A stretch of DNA of 64,000 nucleotides from Beta vulgaris subsp. vulgaris. Taxonomy: Eukaryota; Streptophyta; Magnoliopsida; Caryophyllales; Amaranthaceae. The position numbers and the translations under genes are program-made. Location: NCBI RefSeq assembly GCF_026745355.1, contig NC_079206.1, positions 3,927,044 through 3,991,043 on the forward strand, in the 5' to 3' direction. The notes under the pieces were generated by a model. That model was not told where the DNA came from and made no database searches. It saw only the letters and a program-made list of their open reading frames with translations. Shown here one piece after another: positions 58,524 through 64,000 of the stretch. Position 1 is the stretch's first letter, and the number at the start of each line of letters is the position of its first letter.

Positions 58524-59533
58524 AAAAGGGAATGCAATAACAAAACTATCTAACAAAATTTGTCATGTCATCCTTCACATTAAGTATATATTTACCAAGG
58601 TTAACCTAATTAACATAGGTGGAAAATGCTAACAATTGACTTGAACATGAAATCATATGAAGTAAAAAAAAAATTTATTGTGCTCTATATATTAGTGAGG
58701 CTTTTAGTCTTAAAAATTGTGTATAAATGCTGCTATATACCTTCAAGATTGACATTAACTGAAATAGAAATTAAAGGTCGTACTAATACCTGCAAGGATC
58801 CGAGGCATCATCCAGGCCTCTAACTAACGAGTCGTTACATTCTTACAAAACATTTAATATGGTCATGCTTCTTTGAATGGGCGCATTCAACATAATTGAA
58901 TACTTTCCTCCGCATTAGAAAGAAGAGTAGATAATCCATTTACAATAGGTGGGTAGCTATTCAAATTAAAAATTGAATCATGTTGATCCGAGAAAGAGGG
59001 GTAGATAACACAAGTGTGATTGAGATTTTACTTGTACTCCTATATAATTGTATGACTAGAGAGATCAGAACTTATCCATGGTAGACAAAGGACTGAGACT
59101 CCAATTTCACACTGAAAGAGAGAAGCTACATTCCGAAAATTATAATATCAAGAATTTGGAATTTAAGTACCTCAACCAACTAAATGATTCCAATCTTCAC
59201 CTTTAATTTGACTAGCATCCTTAATGGAGGAATTACTCTATAATTAATGATATACGTGGCTTCACCATCCAATCATTGTAATGCTAGAGATCTTAAGACG
59301 ATATCCAATCATTACTCAAAGGTTTCCTCTTTTTTTTTTTTATAGAATTTCCCTGCATAATAAAATGATCAAAATGAGTCAGTTGAAAAAGCTATGTTTT
59401 TTTTTAGTATATATTTGTTGTAAAATGTGTAAATGTCCATATAGTCCTTGAAGATTTCCTTGATGCTCATTTTCTACCAATGATTTGGCAGGGATTAATT
59501 TAAAAGATATTGTGTAATTGTGCACGAAGGTAT
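58524..59533. other. Intergenic; possible unassigned minus-strand exons
   Basis: On the minus strand a strong acceptor-like CTTCTCTCTTTCAG ends near 59118, followed by an open CEIGVSVLCLPWI stretch. A TTGCAG/GTATTAG donor-like site lies near 58789. Neither could be joined into a convincing gene. Confidence 0.25.
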
Positions 59534-59548
59534 AATAATATGATAACT

Positions 59549-59565
59549 TTCCTGTCAAAAAAAAA
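59549..59565 (+). mobile_element. Micro-retroposon (about 17 bp)
   Basis: TTCCTGTC plus an A run sits between two copies of AATAATATGATAACT. Apparently only the 3' tail of a poly(A) element was inserted. Confidence 0.6.
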
Positions 59566-59797
59566 ATAATATGATAACTACTGTCGATAAAAATAGAAAA
59601 TTATCTGATTTTTAGTGGACCATTATTACACAATATCTTTTCCAGATTAATAATGTGCCCGACATTAGAGAATCCTTATAGGTTGATGATGGGAACTTTT
59701 AGCAAGGGGGGTGTCTAGGCGGTGGCTAGAGGGAACCATGTGAAAGAGAATTTGGCGCAGTGAACAATTCAGTGAATAGTTTTTACCTACTTTTGTC

Positions 59798-61620
59798 TAG
59801 TGATGGCTACTAGTGCGGGCTGGGCAGGCCGGATCGTGGGCCGTAACGGGTTGGGCTGAGATTTCACGGCCCAGGATCAGATCGTGAAATTCATGGGTTG
59901 GGCGGGCTGGTGCGCGGGCTGAAAAATCTTGGCCCACACCGGTCTGTTACCGATTGCACGGGTCGAGAAGCCATTCTAGCGGTTCGTGGGTCTAGTGGGC
60001 TGGTGGGCCGGCAGGAGATTTTTAAAAAAAAAATTATTTAATCATTGAAATTATTCATAATTGTTACATAAATGAATCAAAATATATACAATTATTAATA
60101 TTAATGAATAATTTCATTATTTTAAAATTTGATTAAATTATACGGTTTTTTCACCAGGTCCCCCTGTGGTTTTTCAAAATTCATGGGGTACCCCTGGTTT
60201 TAAAAAAATGCACCAGGTACCCTTATTATTCAAGTTAAATGCACCAAATACCCTTAATGACTAACGGTGTTAAGTTTTCGTTAGTCATTAGGGTTAATTA
60301 ACTCTCTAACCCTAATTAATTAACTAAACCCTAACCTCTAACCCTAACCCTAACCCTAACCCTAACCCCATGACTTGAAACCACAACCACCACCCAACCA
60401 CCACCACCTCCTCCCCTCCCTCCCTCCTCCCTCACCCCTGCAGCAGTCCTCATCATCCCCCTAGATTTCCCCAACGCACCCCACACCCCACCCCCGACAG
60501 CTTCCCCTCCCCTAGCAACAACACCATTTTCGAAAATCAATTTTAAAAACATTTTCGAAATCAAAAACCATTTTCGAAATTATTTTCAAAACCATTTTCG
60601 AAATTATTTTAGAAAACCATTTTTGAAAACCATTTTCGAAAATCAGTTTTCGAAAACCTTTTGCGAAAACGATTTTCGAAATCATTTTCGAAAACCAATT
60701 CTGAAATCATTTTCGAAAACAAATTTTGAAAACATTTTCGAAACCATTTTCGAAATCAAAAATCAATGAAGAAGAAGGAGAGAGAAAAAGAAATCAAGGA
60801 GGAATTTCGACGGGGTTGTTGAGAAAGAAACGGTTCAAAGTAATTCGCGACTGGGAATTCGCGCAAGACGACGAGGAGGAGGAGTGGCGCCATTGATGAG
60901 CTTCAGTAGAGAGGAGAGAGGGGGCTGATGTCGTGTCGGTTGCGGGGAGGGGTGTTGCGGGCTCCGAGGTGGGGTGGGGAGGGGTGTTGCGGGGGTAGGG
61001 AGGGGGTCTGTTACGGGCTCCGGGTGGGGGTGGGGGAGGGGGAAGGGAGATGCTGGTTGTTGGGTGGTGATGGGGTGGTGGTGGTTGGATAGTGGTGGGC
61101 TAAGGTTTGAAGTTAGGGAGTTAGGTTTAGGGTTAGGATTTGCTTAGTTAATTAGGGATTTAATTAGGGTTAGAGGGGTTGAAGGGGTTAATTAACCCTA
61201 ATGACTAACGGAAACTTAACACCGTTAGTCATTAAGGGCATTTCATGCATTTTGTGAAAAGAATAAGGGTACCTGGTGCATTTTTTTGAAATTAGGGGTA
61301 CCCCATGAATTTTGATAAAGTACAGGGGTACCTGGTGAAAAAATCGTAAATTATAATATGTGCAATTTGATTAATATTCACAATTTGGTTCAATATTTAC
61401 TTGGACTGGGCTGGTCCGATTCATGGTCCGGGTTGGACCGGTTTCGTTGTCCAGGCTGGGCGATTTTAGTAGCGGCCTTAGAGGTCTGGGCTCAAGAAAT
61501 CTGGCCCACGACCCATCCACCAATTTCACGGTTCGAGCTGGGCTGGATCATCTTTTTGCCAACCCAACCCACACGGCCCACAAGGTGGGCTGGATTGGCC
61601 CGCACTGTTGGCCATCTCTA
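59798..61620. mobile_element. hAT-type element (8-bp TSD) hosting a Mutator-type foldback
   Basis: CTTTTGTC at 59790-59797 and 61621-61628 flanks ends TAGTGATGGCTACTAGTGCG and, inverted, TAGAGATGGCCAACAGTGCG. The arms are GGGCTGGGC/GGCCCA-rich. Without the insertion at 60143-61346 the element is about 610 bp. It has no transposase. Confidence 0.9.
60143..61346. mobile_element. Mutator-type foldback element B (1204 bp, 9-bp TSD)
   Basis: TAAATTATA at 60134-60142 and 61347-61355. Ends CGGTTTTTTCACCAGG and, inverted, CGATTTTTTCACCAGG. Subterminal phrases repeat (GGGGTACC, TGCACCAGGTACCC), then ACTAACGGTGTTAAG inverted on the other side. The core holds CCCTAACCCTAACCC (60330-60366), a TTTTCGAAA minisatellite (60525-60760) and G-rich sequence on the right. 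Layout and end sequence match element A at 6533. No open frame for a transposase. Confidence 0.9.
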
Positions 61621-61628
61621 CTTTTGTC

Positions 61629-62099
61629 ATACGTATAGTCCCCCGTATATTAATTGATAATTTAATTTTTATATTGTCGATATATAATTTTGACGGTTAA
61701 TGTATTTATTTATCTATTAACAAAAATCGTATAAAGTTGATACTTTGAAAGTTGTTTTGCCTTTCTACTTTAGATTGTGTATGTTTAATTTTAGATCTTG
61801 TAATTTCTTTTTAGTTTGGAATTAATGTGATTGTATTTATTCACTAAATTTTTAGTTGTATTTCGTTTTGTAAACAATTTGTTGTATTTCACTGTTTCGT
61901 ATATACTTTGTTGTATTTTAATTAATTACTATTGTAGTTTATTCAAAATATGAGCAAGCTTGTAGTTTATTTACGTATCTAATACTTTTTGGTACACAAT
62001 CATATTTTGGTTGAAGGCAGAAAGGTAGTGCAGATCTGCAGGTCTACAACTTCTTTTTGACATATATTTGAACAATGTGATTAACCGATATTGTTTTTC
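61629..62099. other. Intergenic, nothing recognised
   Basis: AT-rich with TTGTATTT phrases; no gene. Confidence 0.4.
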
Positions 62100-62104
62100 T
62101 TAAG

Positions 62105-62240
62105 AACCGCATCAGTAAATCATTTACTAATCTGGTTTTACACTAGATCAGTAAATTAATGGGAACTACTGCGAGCTCATCTGATGCGGACCAAAACCGC
62201 ATCAGTAAACCTGATTTTAATTCGACCGCATCAGATGAGT
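62105..62240. repeat. Cluster of ACCGCATCAG repeats in both orientations
   Basis: AACCGCATCAGTAAA at about 62106 and 62200, CTGATGCGG inverted at about 62182, and ACCGCATCAGATGAG at 62225. Such clustered short motifs resemble the subterminal region of a CACTA-type element, but no CACTA terminus was found. Confidence 0.4.
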
Positions 62241-62559
62241 TTTTTCCACTATTGTATATTCATTAAATGTCGTATGTTAATATTTTATAATATTTAGTGA
62301 AAATTAGCATGTTATGCGACAATTTAGTTATATTCATGTTAATATATTATAATAACGATAAAGTTGCATAGATATTGAATTAAATAGTTTAAATTGATTA
62401 AATAGTGACTAATTGAAAAAAATTGATAATTAGGCTCAGGCGAGGGTTTTAGGCGGCGAGAGTGTGGGTCTTGAAGGATCTGGGCCACGACACACACGAT
62501 CTCATGGTATCAATGCATCGAGTATGAGGGTAAGGGCAGAATAACGGTTTAGGCCGGAT

Positions 62560-63039
62560 CCTATTCCTGATGATACGCCTCATTGTCCGGGTTGGGATAC
62601 CGAGGATGAGAAGGAGTTGGAAAATGCTTTGAGTGGTGGTGCAGAGGAAGCCACTTCCCATGTAACTGTGAGGAAGGGTAGAGGAGGGAGATTTGTTTCG
62701 GAATCGTCAGATTCCGCATGTAGTCGGATTTCGAGCAGGGCCAAAGTTGCTAGTGATACTTTCTGGTTAGTTACAAAGTCTTTGCTTGGGGGCCCTATTG
62801 ACGGTAGCGTGATTTCTAGTTATCCAGCTCACATCAACGCACGTGGTACGCGCTTTGAAAAAGATGAGAAAGAAAATTGTGCTTCACGCAGAGCTGTGCG
62901 CCAGACACATGGCATAGTGTGTGGCACAATGCCGCGTGTCAAGAAAAGCTACGCCCGACGCACGAACGTAGGCCAATCGCACAGCCTTGCACCAGGCGCA
63001 CCATCCTGGCTCTTGAAGTGTCATTGCCAACTCTTTTAA
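62560..63039 (+). pseudogene. Plant-mobile-domain-like fragment
   Basis: The frame 62617-63039 (140 residues from the first Met) is open upstream to at least 62560 (DTPHCPGWDTEDEKELEN). It includes SRAKVASDTFWLVTKSLLGG and PIDGSVISSYPAHI, which resemble the start of plant mobile domains found in MAIN-like proteins and some Mutator-like or gypsy-derived transposon genes. After about 62840 the similarity stops and a GC-richer stretch with CGCACG/GCGCCAG wording follows, suggesting truncation by another repeat. No start, intron or promoter was assigned. Function is not inferred; it could equally be a piece captured by a transposon. Confidence 0.45.
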
Positions 63040-63440
63040 AACGCGTTTTACAAGATTTTTTTTTATCCTTTAATTTCGAAAATCTGATTTTTATTATAAA
63101 AAATATCTTTTGAAAATATTTGTTTATTATAAATAAAACAATTAATTATTATTAAACAATTATTTGGTCTTTTCAAAGAATTAGGCTCAAAATACAATTA
63201 ATTATCATAAACAATTAGTTGCGCTTTAAAATAGAATTTTAACACTTTTCAAAATAGTTTTGAATGGTTTTTCAGACTGTTATACTCTTGCGTCGGACCA
63301 ATTAAGACCACAATAGGTTTTTTAGTTTGACAAAAAAGAATAATACCAAACAGAATTATTATTTTTTATTGGTCTTTAACAATATGAAATAAACCCAATA
63401 TAAAACGTTTAGAAAAAAGCCAATTACCAAACACTCACCT
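63040..63440. other. Intergenic, nothing recognised
   Basis: AT-rich with repeated ATTAATTATTATAAACAATTA-like wording in imperfect copies. Confidence 0.4.
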
Positions 63441-63536
63441 CGATCTTTTTATCATGGGCACTCATGTAGCGTGGCTTTACCACAGCAAGGCCTCTATCAC
63501 TTGATAAATTTGTTGACACTAGTTCAGCCATTTGGA
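63441..63536 (-). CDS. Candidate coding exon, product unknown
   Basis: On the minus strand an ATG near 63530 opens MAELVSTNLSSDRGLAVVKP and then RYMSAHDKKIE, followed immediately by GTGAGT, a good plant donor. The frame is also open a little upstream (DFVSDFLQ), and an AG acceptor there is possible, so this could be an internal exon. Amino-acid composition is balanced and unlike the repeat-derived frames nearby. No protein family is recognised, and no second exon was found downstream on the minus strand. It may be the edge of a gene lying mostly outside the window, or a relic. Confidence 0.35.
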
Positions 63537-63855
63537 GGAAATCACTAACGAAATCTTGAATCAATATAATGGTCAAAAGTTTTCATTGCTAAACAAATTA
63601 TCGCACGGTCGGAATATTAAATGGTGTATAATAATATTTCACTGCAGACTGCAGTAAATTCTGATTGTACCTGCATACCATATTTTAGAATAGAAAAAAG
63701 ATGGTGGGCCTTCCAACTAATGCCACTCCCAACCTTTTTGGGCTTTGTTTACATGGTGGGCTCATAGTTGACTGAAGCACAAAAAGGTTCAAGTATGGAA
63801 TATAGTGCGTCAACCTCATTGTGTCTCTTATGATTTGCCGTTTTGCCTGCATTAA

Positions 63856-64000
63856 GGCTATGTTCAGTTCACCTTATTTTTGCTTATTTCAAATCTAATC
63901 AGATCAGATCAGATCAGATCAGAAAAAATAAGTTCAGATCAGATCAGAAAAAATAAGTTCAGATCAGATCAGTTCAGATTATGCTTATATTTAAAAATCA
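63856..64000. mobile_element. Tourist-type MITE, GATCT family, copy 3 (cut by window end)
   Basis: Starts GGCTATGTTCAGTTCACCTT after TAA (63853-63855), with AGATCAGATCAG arrays, and matches 47366 onward almost base for base, apart from a duplicated AGATCAGAAAAAATAAGTTC unit. The right end lies beyond the window. Confidence 0.9.

Noticed and set aside
1..64000. CRISPR arrays, operons, phage or plasmid features, rRNA genes
   Set aside because: The introns, poly(A) retroposons and plant families show nuclear plant DNA; no regular spacer arrays or rRNA sequence were seen.

Overview
This is plant nuclear DNA from an AT-rich eudicot. Three host genes carry plant-type GT-AG introns or a TATA-led intronless structure, and they sit in a dense field of plant transposons. 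The repeat flavour (mariner/Stowaway ends reading CTCCCTCCGT, Tourist elements with GATCT/AGATC subterminal repeats, an internal GAGACGAATC..AACAAGA module) suggests Caryophyllales, perhaps Amaranthaceae/Chenopodiaceae. That placement is recognition from memory, not a search result.

Host genes. (1) 18144-18668 (+): an intronless 174-residue RING-H2 E3 ligase of the BRH1/RHA type, with a TATA box at 17999. (2) 27282-39452 (-): a PLAC8-family membrane protein of 268 residues rebuilt from eight coding exons. Two are microexons of 22 and 19 nt, and one 7.06 kb intron is filled with transposons. (3) 42292-45363 (+): a four-exon CCT-motif transcriptional regulator of 361 residues. Introns 2 and 3 each hold a copy of the same tRNA-derived SINE. 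A possible fourth gene is hinted at by one minus-strand exon at 63441-63536. Gene remnants are a TPR pseudogene split by a MITE (20007-20640) and a plant-mobile-domain-like fragment (about 62560-62850).

Layout. 0-2.3 kb: decayed mariner-like element with a transposase N-terminus. 2.8-5.5 kb: two SINEs and a Stowaway MITE. 6.4-8.1 kb: a tandem duplication, one copy of which carries a 1.03 kb Mutator-type foldback element with a 9-bp target duplication. 8.3-9.7 kb: Tourist-like elements. 10.2-11.6 kb: Ty3/gypsy fragment. 12-17.7 kb: Helitron-like end, Stowaway MITEs, SINE remnant. 17.8-18.7 kb: RING gene. 20-26.3 kb: TPR pseudogene, foldback minisatellites, nested MITEs, a small retroposon. 27.3-39.5 kb: PLAC8 gene, with MITEs, a Helitron-like element, a hAT foldback and a Ty1/copia fossil in its introns. 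39.8-40.4 kb: LINE 3' end. 41.5-45.6 kb: CCT gene with MITEs just upstream and just downstream. 46-59 kb: MITEs, hAT-like foldbacks, a LINE RNase H fragment, a SINE, and a large foldback with a MITE in one arm. 59.8-61.6 kb: a hAT element carrying a second copy of the Mutator-type foldback. 61.6-64 kb: repeats, the PMD-like fragment, and a Tourist MITE cut by the window edge.

The genes do not form a pathway; they are neighbours. The most informative content is structural: precise target-site duplications that order insertions, an internal empty-site control for the Mutator-type foldback, an internal module shared by MITEs of two different superfamilies, and very short retroposed tails with perfect target duplications. 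All coordinates come from reading by eye; gene models rest on family memory plus phase and splice-site agreement.
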